From NCBI GenBank assembly GCA_036397995.1, contig DASWHX010000151.1, positions 1 through 13,167 on the forward strand: a DNA stretch of 13,167 bases. Reading direction: 5' to 3'. Shown piece by piece: positions 5,699 to 13,167 of the stretch. How positions within the stretch are numbered: position 1 is the first letter of the stretch; each line of letters begins with the position of its first letter. The notes under the pieces were generated by a model. The model did not search any database and had not been told where the DNA came from. It was given only the letters and a program-made list of their open reading frames with translations. The translations under genes were made by a program, and so were the position numbers. Source of the stretch: DASWHX01 sp036397995 (GTDB lineage Bacteria > Bacteroidota > Bacteroidia > Cytophagales > Cyclobacteriaceae).

Positions 5699-7291
5699 AT
5701 GAAATTGAGATACGGATTAGTGAAATTGATTTTACTATTTTTGCTGTGTGTCTTTGTAACAAGTTGCTTTAATGAATTTTCTGATCTTGATAACATAAAG
5801 AAATTCAAATGGGAACCTACTATTGCTGTCCCCATTATAGATTCTGAATTTTCATTTAAAGATTTCGTTACCGAAATATCTGATTCCAGTGTAGTATACT
5901 CCAGGGATGACGGACTCATTGTATTTGCTTACCGGGACACCGTGATTTCCAAAACTGGCGAATCGCTAATCACAATCCCTAACCAGGATTTTCAATATTC
6001 CAATGATTTCCCGGCACCATTGATTATTCAATTTCCTTTTAATGATTCCATCATATATGCGGAAGAAATTAAGTTTGATTTCTCAACCCAATCCGGGCAG
6101 GAGTTAGATTCTATCTTACTTAAAGATGGCATATTGAATTTTGGAATTAATTGGAACTTTAATCAACCAGGCAAGCTTGAGATAGAATTCAAGTCACTTC
6201 TCCAAAATGGACAACCCATAACTATTAACCATGAATTTGCTTCATCACTTAATTATTCCGAATCATTTCCCCTTCAAGATATTAAAGTTGATTTAACCGA
6301 TCAGGGAACCAGCACCAATAGTTTTTTAATCGATCTAAGTTTTACTATCTATAATAATGGCAGTCCCTTACTACTAAATCCGTCATTTGATATTAACCTG
6401 ATTGTAACTGATCCAAAGTTTAAAGCTGTTTTTGGAGAGTTGGGTTCCATTCCTTTCAATACCGATATAGGAACGACCAAGCTTAAGTTTTTTGAAAATA
6501 TGGAGTTTGGAATTATTGAACTTGAGGACCCCACAGCTATCCTCACCATTTCGAATTCTTTTGGCATGGGTGTGACTACCTATATTGATGATATTAGCAT
6601 TGCCCATACAACTGGTACCACAAAGCTTGAAGGAAGTATTACTACTCAACCAATTTCTGTGAATGCGGTTCCGCTTGCCAATATGGGAAATTTTGAAATA
6701 TCGGTGATAGAAATTAATAATGGGAATTCAAATTTAAAGGAGTTGATCAAATATGTTCCACAAGAAATTTCCATTGCATTCAATGGTGCAGTCAGTAATC
6801 CCGGTTCAAAGGATTTTGTGCTGGATAATAGCACCGTTTACCTTGACTTGATGGTAGAACTTCCATTATATGGTAAGGTAAGCGAGCTCGGGATATCTCA
6901 TGATTTTGATTTTGATGGGAGCATATTTGATGACCTGGACAATGCTTTGTTGCAGTTTAAATCTTTCAATGAATTCCCGATTGATATGACAATACAGGCA
7001 ACGTTCCTCAGTCAAACCGGAATTCCTCTGCTTGAATTTTTTACCCTTGACAATAACCTGCTCGTTGCATCCGAAAATGATCTGAATGGAATGGTGGTGA
7101 ACCGTGGTGAGAATGTTCTGGTTGTTGAATTGGATCGCGATGATCTTGAAACTGCTTCAAGAAGTGAATTCATTCGTTTGGATGTGGAAGTTTCAACTTT
7201 TAATAATGGTTCCGTTCCCGTAAAAATACTCGATTCCCACCGGATTACTTTTAAAGTAGGCTTGCAATCAAAGTTTGTGAATAATGATTAG
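5699..7291 (+). CDS. Predicted lipoprotein of unknown function, paired with a DUF5723-like protein
   Basis: From ATG 5699 the product has 530 residues and begins with a lipoprotein signal: basic MKLRYGLVK, a hydrophobic stretch LILLFLLCVFV, then the lipobox VTSC with the lipidated Cys at residue 23. Upstream in-frame starts (5657, 5504) would bury this signal, so 5699 is preferred. The mature part opens with FKWEPTIAVPIIDSEFSFKDF and then appears as repeated beta-rich segments with alternating polar and hydrophobic residues and frequent N, D and S. I recognise no catalytic motif. Such proteins are usually anchored in the outer membrane of Bacteroidota; which face they point to cannot be told. 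The stop overlaps the next gene's start by 8 bp, so the two are probably translationally coupled and act together. The function is not known to me. Confidence 0.85.
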   Translation: MKLRYGLVKLILLFLLCVFVTSCFNEFSDLDNIKKFKWEPTIAVPIIDSEFSFKDFVTEISDSSVVYSRDDGLIVFAYRDTVISKTGESLITIPNQDFQYSNDFPAPLIIQFPFNDSIIYAEEIKFDFSTQSGQELDSILLKDGILNFGINWNFNQPGKLEIEFKSLLQNGQPITINHEFASSLNYSESFPLQDIKVDLTDQGTSTNSFLIDLSFTIYNNGSPLLLNPSFDINLIVTDPKFKAVFGELGSIPFNTDIGTTKLKFFENMEFGIIELEDPTAILTISNSFGMGVTTYIDDISIAHTTGTTKLEGSITTQPISVNAVPLANMGNFEISVIEINNGNSNLKELIKYVPQEISIAFNGAVSNPGSKDFVLDNSTVYLDLMVELPLYGKVSELGISHDFDFDGSIFDDLDNALLQFKSFNEFPIDMTIQATFLSQTGIPLLEFFTLDNNLLVASENDLNGMVVNRGENVLVVELDRDDLETASRSEFIRLDVEVSTFNNGSVPVKILDSHRITFKVGLQSKFVNND

Positions 7292-8612
7292 ACTAAATGT
7301 TGTAGTACTGTTTCTAATTTTACCGCTAACCGTTATTGCTCAGGGTTATATGGGATTCTATAGCCTGGAAGGGCGTGTACCGCAAACTAACTTAATCAAC
7401 CCTTCATTTTTCCCTGAAGCCAAAGTGGTAGTTGCATTTCCGGCATTGGGTTCAACCAGTGTATTCTTGGATGCTGATCGTTTTAGCTTTAGCAGAATTC
7501 TTGTAAAAGATGGCGATTCATTACGGTTTGAACCGGATAATTTCGTTAATAAGCTGCAGAAGAAAAACAGGTTGGAAGTGGGCGTTGATATGAATTTGTT
7601 TTATTTGGGAGTTCAGGCAAGAAAAAACTATTTTTCAATTTCAGCGAATACAAAAGTTACCTCAAACTTACTCATCTCAAAAAAGTTAATCGAATGGGCA
7701 CTTTACGGACCTGCGGATGAAAGAAATATAAATCAACCGCTTGATTTCTCCGATCTGGGCGGAAGTGTGATGGCATACAACGAGTTTACTTTGGGTTATG
7801 GAAGGAAATTGCTTGGCGATCGGCTTCAGGTTGGTATAAGATTTAAATACTTAAATGGTATAGCCGAAGCATCAGCAAAAAATATTAATGGGTATATCTA
7901 CGCAGGTATCGATTCCATTCAATTATACAGTGAAGCTTTCACTATCAACACCTCCGGAATTGATGATTTTGATAATAATCCTGAAGACTTGATTTTCGGT
8001 TTTAAAAATCCCGGTTTTGCCATTGATATTGGTGCCCAATACCAGATAAATTCTAAATTCTCCGTGTCAGCTGCCTTCACGGATATGGGATCCATTAAGT
8101 GGAAAAATAGTCTTAAAGGCTGGGAATTTAATGAGGTTAATTATGTATTCAGAGGTTTTGACGTGTTGGATGTAATTAACGAATCCGATGTAATTGATAA
8201 CGAATTGGATTCACTGGAAAATTTATATGACATTAATGAGATTGAAGGGAAAGCATACCGCGCGCCATTGGTTACAAAGACTTACCTGGGTGGAAGATTC
8301 CAGTTTCATCCGAAGCAAAATGTTAGCCTGATTCTTTATAATGATTTCTTTCAGGGAAATGTGAAATCTGCCCTTGGTTTGAATTACGGTCTTCTGGTGG
8401 GAAGAAGTATGGATCTATTGGTCGGACTCTCTTACCGGGACAGGTCATTAGCTAATTTCACTTTCGGTACTGCATTTAGTCTTGGGTTTTTTCAATTATA
8501 TTTTTTATCCGAAAATTTTCCATCTCTCTTTATGCCGCAGAATGCACGAAAACTCGACCTGCGGTTTGGAATTAATTTTCAATTTGGAAGAAAACGAAAG
8601 GGAAGCTCCTGA
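7284..8612 (+). CDS. DUF5723-like outer-membrane beta-barrel protein
   Basis: The product has 442 residues with a Sec signal peptide (MIRLNVVVLFLILPLTVIAQ, cleavage probably before or near Gln20). The mature protein starts with a conserved-looking segment containing NLINPSFFPEAKVVVAFPALGS (residues about 36-57). It then shows many amphipathic beta-strands typical of an outer-membrane barrel, such as FTLGYGRKLLGDRLQVGIRFKYL and FAIDIGAQYQINSKFSVSAAF, and ends in strands including LDLRFGINFQFG before a basic tail. This layout fits the DUF5723 family of Bacteroidota, assigned from memory of the family and not by search. No substrate can be named. Its ATG lies inside the end of the lipoprotein gene (overlap 7284-7291), so coupled translation and a joint envelope role are likely. 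Its TGA is immediately followed by the convergent helicase stop, with no gap and no visible terminator. Confidence 0.82.
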   Translation: MIRLNVVVLFLILPLTVIAQGYMGFYSLEGRVPQTNLINPSFFPEAKVVVAFPALGSTSVFLDADRFSFSRILVKDGDSLRFEPDNFVNKLQKKNRLEVGVDMNLFYLGVQARKNYFSISANTKVTSNLLISKKLIEWALYGPADERNINQPLDFSDLGGSVMAYNEFTLGYGRKLLGDRLQVGIRFKYLNGIAEASAKNINGYIYAGIDSIQLYSEAFTINTSGIDDFDNNPEDLIFGFKNPGFAIDIGAQYQINSKFSVSAAFTDMGSIKWKNSLKGWEFNEVNYVFRGFDVLDVINESDVIDNELDSLENLYDINEIEGKAYRAPLVTKTYLGGRFQFHPKQNVSLILYNDFFQGNVKSALGLNYGLLVGRSMDLLVGLSYRDRSLANFTFGTAFSLGFFQLYFLSENFPSLFMPQNARKLDLRFGINFQFGRKRKGSS

Positions 8613-11600
8613 TTATTCCGCAATTTGCCCTCTGCCTAAATAGCTTCTAAGTTTGGGTGGAATTTCTCGGGTTATTAAAGCATTCTTGTATCTCCATTTT
8701 TTAGGACTCTCAAATTGTTTTAAAAATTTCACTTCTTTCCCTTCCTTCATAACAACCGGTTCGCCGTCCTCATATAATATCCTGTTAGAAGTAATTGACG
8801 CAACCCGGTGACCAGTCGTAATAATACCTGTTAGATTCAGCGGATCTCCCGCCGAAATGGCTACAAGTTTTGCTTTCTCTTTATCGTTTCGCGTTTTGCG
8901 CATCAAACTGACCGCTTCCGGCAAAGCATATTGTTCACCCCAGACACCGTCCACAAACCTGCCGCCTCTTATTTCTCCTCTCGCCTCCATCCTTCGATAA
9001 ACCTTTAATAAATCCCTCCATGGCGGAGAGCCTTGCTCCTTATCAATCAGTTTCCTGAATACTACTCCATATCTTCGTAAATAAACTTTCGAAAGCTGCT
9101 TGGTTCGTTCCTCTTCATTAATTGACTCAGATTCATTATTAATGATTGACCACCGCCCCGCCTGTTCCATTGAAAACACATTCTTACTTCTTCGCGACTT
9201 AAATTTTGCCGGTGTGAGTAATGCCCTCAGCCCGGTATAGCTATCTGATGTAACTAATCCGGAAGCAATTAACTCCGCAATTGCTTCTTCAGCCTGTAAA
9301 GCCAATAAACCTGAACTGTTGACGATATCCTTAAAGAAAGAGGCACCATTTTCATTCAAAATATCGCGGACTAATTTCCCATTCGATGAAAGTCCGGCAA
9401 CATCAGTGAGCTTGTTTTTCCAAATACCAATATTGTCGCGTTGGATTAACATGATGGGTGATGCCTTAATCGGACTGCTCATTTTTGAACCGTTATCGGT
9501 GTTAACCCGAAATCTACCCCAAAGGATTCGACCAGAAAGACATAGCATGTCCAGCCAGAAGAAATCATAATCTTTAACCCTTACCGGTAGCAAATCTCCT
9601 TCCCAGGCTGCCGCGGGAGCTTCATATCCCTCCATCTGTTCCAGCACTTTCATCAAGCCATCAGGTCCTTCCTTTTTGTTTTCCACATCTACACCCTGCC
9701 AGACAAACAAGAATCTCATGAAATCGGAAGAAGAAACCGGTTCAATAGATTTCCTCAGCGTTTGCAAGGTATAGCGGTGGATTCTTGCCAGCAATCTTCT
9801 GTCACACCACTCAGTAATTTCATCATTGCCGTGGAATGACCCGCGCAAAACGAAACCTTCATTCTCTAAAGCCATTAAAGCCTGCTCGATTTTTGTTATT
9901 GGTAATTCCATTAACTGCACCAGGTCCATGCTTTCAACTGGCCCCATCGCCTCGATTCTTCCCCGCACAATTTCTCGCAACGCATCCTCTTCGTCCCACT
10001 TTTGACTTGCAATCTTTTCAGGGAGATTTATTTCTATTTTTGATAATTCCACAGTAAAAATTCTCGCAAATTGAGGAATTCTTTCTGCCGCAACCCAAAG
10101 CTTTCTTCCCGAATTGAGTTTAATATCAACCACCCTGTTATCAGAATGCAAAACTTCCAGGAATTCATTCCAGGTATTGGCCAGAATCTCTTCCTCGGAG
10201 AAAAAACTAAACAGAATTAAGCTGTCATGAAGTTCATCTTCGTTAAGAACCTGCGGCCACGCTTCCTCTTTCACAGCACGAATTGCTTCAGGATCCAGCT
10301 TAGATAGTTCGCCGGCTTGTTTTGGGTCCAGCCAACCCCTGCTTTGAACAGCATTGGTTCGCCTTTCTTCCAGAGGTGCGTTATCCAAAAAGGAGTAGGG
10401 CCGTGCATTTATAATTTCCTGGGCCATTGGAGATGGTCCCCTTAGATCTTTCCCCACCAGGGTTTTCTTCCCGGATTTTATCTCTGTTAATAGTTTTTCC
10501 AGTTCAATGATATCCATTGCTTCATACAAGCAATCTTCAATGGTTTGGGTTATCAATGGATGATCAGGTATTTCCCGTTCCCCAACAATATTCTCAAGAC
10601 AAGCTAATTGATCAGGAAAAACCAGGGCCACTAAGTCTTCGGCTTGAGAACGTTGAATTTGAGGCGGTACTTTCTTACCACCTCTTCTCCTTAGTATAGC
10701 CAGAGCGCGGGTCGCATTCCATCGCCATCGCACCTCGAACATTGGTGCATCCAGCAGCGCCTGAATCAACACATCCCTAACCGTCTTTGGATTCAGATAA
10801 GAAAAAACTTCATCAATGGCAAAGCTATGAGTAGCTCCCAGGGAAAGAATTATATTATCTTCCGTGGCGGCTGCCTGCAACTCAAAATTGAACTTTCTGC
10901 AAAATCTCTTGCGCAGCGCGAGGCCCCAGGCTCTGTTCATCCTGCTTCCAAATGGGGAATGGATAACAAGGTGCATATCTCCCGCTTCATCAAAAAAGCG
11001 CTCCATCACCAGATTATCCCGGGATGGCATTACTCCCAGCGCTGCCTGAGTAGCGGCCAGGTATGTGACTATCTGGTCACATATTTCTTCCGGGAGACTA
11101 ATTTCGGCCTTTATCCACTCCATTGCCTGGGTTTTCCACGAATTATCATCATCCTCCCCGATTTTCTCCCAGTCAGGGCTTCCTACTAATTCCCCAATTC
11201 TTGTACGCAATCTGGAAACTGCTTCCGATAATTCCCTCGTTCTTCCTGGTGCTTCTCCAAACCAGAATGGAATCGAAGGGGGGGCACCCATTGCATCTTC
11301 AACCCTCACTTTTCCTGTTTCCACCTTCAAAATTCTGTAGGAATTATTTCCTAATTGAAAGACATCACCGGGCATGCTCTCCACAGCAAAGTCCTCATTC
11401 AGGGTTCCTATAAAAAGATTCCGAGGCTCCATTATTACATCGTAATCAAAATTATCAGGGATAGCTCCGCTGTTAATCAGTGCGGTAAGCCTGCTGCCCC
11501 GTCTTCCCTTAAGTTTCCCATTTATTTGATCATGATGAACATAAGCACCCCGGCGTCCTCTCCGGGTTGTATACCCTTCCGAAAGCATTTGGATGATCTC

Positions 11601-12206
11601 GTCGAATTCTTGCCTGGTTACTTCTTTGTATGGATATGATTTCCGGATGAGATGGAAAAGTTCATCTTCCTCATAATCCCTGCTTGACAATTCAGCGACA
11701 ATCTGTTGGGCCAGGATATCCAGCGGTTTAACCGGAATAATGATTTCATCCAGTTCACCCAATTTAATTGAATGAAGGAGAGCTGCGCACTCTATCATTT
11801 CATCCCGGCTGAGCGGGAAGATTATTCCTTTAGGAGTTCCGTTTACCGTGTGCCCGGAACGACCAACACGTTGCAAAAACTTCGCGATGGATTTCGGGGA
11901 TCCAATTTGGCAAACCAAATCTATTCCTCCAACGTCGATTCCCAATTCCAGGCTTGCGGTTGCAATTACGGCTTTTAATTTACCTCCCTTCAACCTATTT
12001 TCAGCATCGAGTCTATGTTCCTTCGACATGCTTCCATGGTGCGCCGTTACCGTTCCTTCTCCCAGTCGATTAGACAGATTATGAGACATTCGTTCTGCCA
12101 AGCGTCTTGTATTCACAAAAATAAGGGTAGTATTATGCGCGGTGATAAGCTCTTCTACGCGATCGTAGATTTCTTCCCACACTTCATTGGCCATTACAGG
12201 CGCCAA
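8613..12206 (-). CDS. lhr: Lhr-family ATP-dependent helicase, C-terminal portion (frameshifted from N-terminal part)
   Basis: This frame holds about 1197 residues of a large Lhr-type superfamily 2 helicase, a DNA-repair-linked ATP-dependent 3'-5' helicase family. It continues directly from the upstream fragment with motif IV TTLIFVNTRRLAERM (26-40), HHGSMS (56-61), motif V ATASLELGIDVG (82-93) and motif VI QRVGRSGH (112-119). The Lhr core follows: PFWFGEAPGRTRELSEAV (313-330), MHLVIHSPFGSRMNRAWGLA (411-430) and FEVRWRWNATRALAILRRR (490-508), which belong to the DEAD/DEAH-associated region. A long C-terminal extension includes FMRFLFVWQGVD (829-840), YEAPAAAWEGDLLPVR (861-876) and LCLSGRILWGRF (888-899), as in full-length bacterial Lhr. 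The apparent start is a TTG inside the gene, not a natural beginning. Joined to the upstream part across a one-base correction, the protein would be about 1446 residues, near the family length. As written it lacks motifs I-III and could not hydrolyse ATP alone. Confidence 0.9.
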   Translation of the reverse strand: MAPVMANEVWEEIYDRVEELITAHNTTLIFVNTRRLAERMSHNLSNRLGEGTVTAHHGSMSKEHRLDAENRLKGGKLKAVIATASLELGIDVGGIDLVCQIGSPKSIAKFLQRVGRSGHTVNGTPKGIIFPLSRDEMIECAALLHSIKLGELDEIIIPVKPLDILAQQIVAELSSRDYEEDELFHLIRKSYPYKEVTRQEFDEIIQMLSEGYTTRRGRRGAYVHHDQINGKLKGRRGSRLTALINSGAIPDNFDYDVIMEPRNLFIGTLNEDFAVESMPGDVFQLGNNSYRILKVETGKVRVEDAMGAPPSIPFWFGEAPGRTRELSEAVSRLRTRIGELVGSPDWEKIGEDDDNSWKTQAMEWIKAEISLPEEICDQIVTYLAATQAALGVMPSRDNLVMERFFDEAGDMHLVIHSPFGSRMNRAWGLALRKRFCRKFNFELQAAATEDNIILSLGATHSFAIDEVFSYLNPKTVRDVLIQALLDAPMFEVRWRWNATRALAILRRRGGKKVPPQIQRSQAEDLVALVFPDQLACLENIVGEREIPDHPLITQTIEDCLYEAMDIIELEKLLTEIKSGKKTLVGKDLRGPSPMAQEIINARPYSFLDNAPLEERRTNAVQSRGWLDPKQAGELSKLDPEAIRAVKEEAWPQVLNEDELHDSLILFSFFSEEEILANTWNEFLEVLHSDNRVVDIKLNSGRKLWVAAERIPQFARIFTVELSKIEINLPEKIASQKWDEEDALREIVRGRIEAMGPVESMDLVQLMELPITKIEQALMALENEGFVLRGSFHGNDEITEWCDRRLLARIHRYTLQTLRKSIEPVSSSDFMRFLFVWQGVDVENKKEGPDGLMKVLEQMEGYEAPAAAWEGDLLPVRVKDYDFFWLDMLCLSGRILWGRFRVNTDNGSKMSSPIKASPIMLIQRDNIGIWKNKLTDVAGLSSNGKLVRDILNENGASFFKDIVNSSGLLALQAEEAIAELIASGLVTSDSYTGLRALLTPAKFKSRRSKNVFSMEQAGRWSIINNESESINEEERTKQLSKVYLRRYGVVFRKLIDKEQGSPPWRDLLKVYRRMEARGEIRGGRFVDGVWGEQYALPEAVSLMRKTRNDKEKAKLVAISAGDPLNLTGIITTGHRVASITSNRILYEDGEPVVMKEGKEVKFLKQFESPKKWRYKNALITREIPPKLRSYLGRGQIAE

Positions 12207-12214
12207 CGGGGATC
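12194..12214 (-). other. Frameshift site splitting the lhr reading frame
   Basis: On the minus strand the N-terminal frame reads CCA GAT CCC CGT TGG, while the C-terminal frame needs TCC CCG TTG GCG. Adding one base after GAT gives D-S/P-P-L-A-P, the sequence expected in the family. The site abuts a run of four C (12211-12208), where a lost base in sequencing or replication is common. No X XXY YYZ slippery heptamer or clear downstream stem is visible. Confidence 0.85.
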
Positions 12215-12952
12215 TGGGTACTCCATCTTTAATTCAAGAGGCCGTTTATGTCCCGCATTAATTATACTGCATTTCCGCGTATTGTTGCCAACAAGAAAAT
12301 CAGCTACTTTCTCAATGGGTTTTTGTGTGGCTGAAAGTCCAATCCTGACCAAAGATTTATCCGCCAATTTCTCAAGTCTTTCAATGGATAAGGAAAGATG
12401 CGAACCTCGTTTATCTCCCAGCATTGCATGAATTTCATCAACAATTATAGTCCGCGTTGTAGAAAGCATTTTACGGCCGTTCTCACTGGTAAGCAATAGA
12501 TATAAAGATTCAGGCGTGCTAACTATAATGTGTGGCGGTCTTTTAATCATCGCGGTCCTTTGGGCGGGTGTAGTATCACCCGTTCTCAGTCCAACTCTCA
12601 CTTCAACTTCTTTTCCTTCCCTTTTATAATACCTGGAAATTCCATTTAAAGGAGTCTGAAGATTTTTTTCGATATCATTGCTTAGAGCCTTGAGTGGAGA
12701 CACATATATAACCTGGGTCTCATCTTCAAGATTTCCATCGAGGCTTTGAACGAATAAATTATCAAGAATAGAAAAAAATGCCGACAAGGTTTTTCCTGAA
12801 CCTGTAGGTGCTGAGATTAAAACATTATTTGAACTTTTAATTACCGGCCACGCTTTTGTTTGGACCTCGGAGGGCTCGCCAACATTTTCTTTAAACCATT
12901 TCCAAACAATTGGATTGAATAGCGATTGCAGATTTTGATGATCCGGCTTCAT
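12194..12952 (-). CDS. lhr: Lhr-family helicase, N-terminal ATPase portion, truncated by frameshift
   Basis: The first 252 residues of the helicase as read: Q-motif region EPSEVQTKAWP (26-36), Walker A APTGSGKT (48-55), motif Ia YVSPLKALSND (83-93), RTGDT (123-127), STPESLYLLL (145-154), Walker B VDEIHAM (171-177) and motif III GLSAT (205-209). Homology to Lhr holds to about residue 247 (MEYPD), after which the frame reads five unrelated residues to TAA. The continuation SPLAPVMANEV is in the -1 frame. ATG 12952 is 5 bp after the stop of the upstream short-chain dehydrogenase gene, so the two are probably co-transcribed. The domain is complete for RecA-like domain 1 but lacks domain 2, so a product ending here would not be a working helicase. 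Confidence 0.9.
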   Translation of the reverse strand: MKPDHQNLQSLFNPIVWKWFKENVGEPSEVQTKAWPVIKSSNNVLISAPTGSGKTLSAFFSILDNLFVQSLDGNLEDETQVIYVSPLKALSNDIEKNLQTPLNGISRYYKREGKEVEVRVGLRTGDTTPAQRTAMIKRPPHIIVSTPESLYLLLTSENGRKMLSTTRTIIVDEIHAMLGDKRGSHLSLSIERLEKLADKSLVRIGLSATQKPIEKVADFLVGNNTRKCSIINAGHKRPLELKMEYPDPRWRL

Positions 12953-12957
12953 GTATT

Positions 12958-13167
12958 CTAATGTACGTAACTTCCTGCATTAATGTCTATGGTTGCGCCG
13001 GTGGCATGATTTGCCAAACCGCTGGCAAGAAAAAGTACTGTGGGCGCAATGTCTTTAGGTTCTGTTAATTCAGATAATGCTATATCACCAGTAGCATAAT
13101 CATTACCATATTTATCTATGAAAACCTGAGCCATTTCGGTGCGCGTAAAACCTGGAGCAACCGTAAA
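12958..13167 (-). CDS. Short-chain dehydrogenase/reductase (SDR), C-terminal part (5' end outside window)
   Basis: A reading frame enters from the right edge and ends at TAG (12960-12958), giving 69 residues. It has the C-terminal landmarks of classical SDR oxidoreductases: VAPGFTRTEM (3-12), the Pro-Gly segment that follows the catalytic YxxxK; ELTEPKDIAPTVLFLAS (33-49); and ATGATIDINAGSYVR (55-69), the usual closing strand. The Rossmann nucleotide-binding motif and catalytic Ser-Tyr-Lys lie outside, so cofactor and substrate cannot be judged. The end INAGSYVR replaces the more common VDGG. The gene lies 5 bp upstream of the lhr ATG on the same strand, so the two likely share a transcript. 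Too short for the usual listing length but clearly coding. Confidence 0.9.
   Translation of the reverse strand, partial: FTVAPGFTRTEMAQVFIDKYGNDYATGDIALSELTEPKDIAPTVLFLASGLANHATGATIDINAGSYVH

Noticed and set aside
12194..12214. Programmed -1 ribosomal frameshift in lhr
   Set aside because: The direction would be right, but there is no slippery heptamer at CCAGATCCCCG and Lhr is not known to need recoding; base loss next to a C-run is simpler.
9319..12431. Several plus-strand frames opposite lhr
   Set aside because: All are antisense to the Lhr motifs and have no domain, start signal or consistent neighbours.

Overview
The window looks like ordinary chromosome from a Bacteroidota (Bacteroidetes) bacterium of moderate GC. 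The evidence is the long Bacteroidota-type PurM, a predicted lipoprotein overlapping a DUF5723-like outer-membrane protein, TAnnTTTG-type -7 promoter elements, weak Shine-Dalgarno signals, and a large secreted lamin-tail/Ig mosaic protein. Genus cannot be told from this sequence. I see no tRNA, rRNA, CRISPR array, transposase gene or recognisable defence system.

Layout. (1) 2-2083 (+): 3' part of a large secreted protein with Ig-like modules, two lamin-tail domains and a FlgD-like C-terminal domain. (2) 2055-2376: a cluster of palindromic hairpins in which the last codons of that gene have been duplicated in tandem. It is followed by an AT-rich stretch and a 7-bp microsatellite that runs into the promoter of the next gene. 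(3) 2530-3681 (+): purM, with a promoter placed so close to the ATG that the mRNA may be leaderless. (4) 5547-3806 (-): a probable two-gene operon of a class I methyltransferase and a PLP-dependent trans-sulfuration enzyme. (5) 5699-8612 (+), divergent from the methyltransferase: a lipoprotein gene overlapping by 8 bp a gene for a DUF5723-like outer-membrane protein, a likely translationally coupled envelope pair of unknown role. (6) 12952-8613 (-): an Lhr-family superfamily 2 helicase split into two reading frames by a single-base frameshift. (7) 13167-12958 (-): 3' end of a short-chain dehydrogenase, 5 bp upstream of the helicase gene.

Functionally these are housekeeping genes (purine synthesis, sulfur amino acid metabolism, DNA repair helicase) mixed with envelope and secreted proteins, not one integrated pathway. 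The most unusual parts are the hairpin cluster that has captured and amplified a gene's 3' end, the frameshift in the helicase, and the uncharacterised lipoprotein/barrel pair. Everything here comes from reading the sequence; no database search was run.
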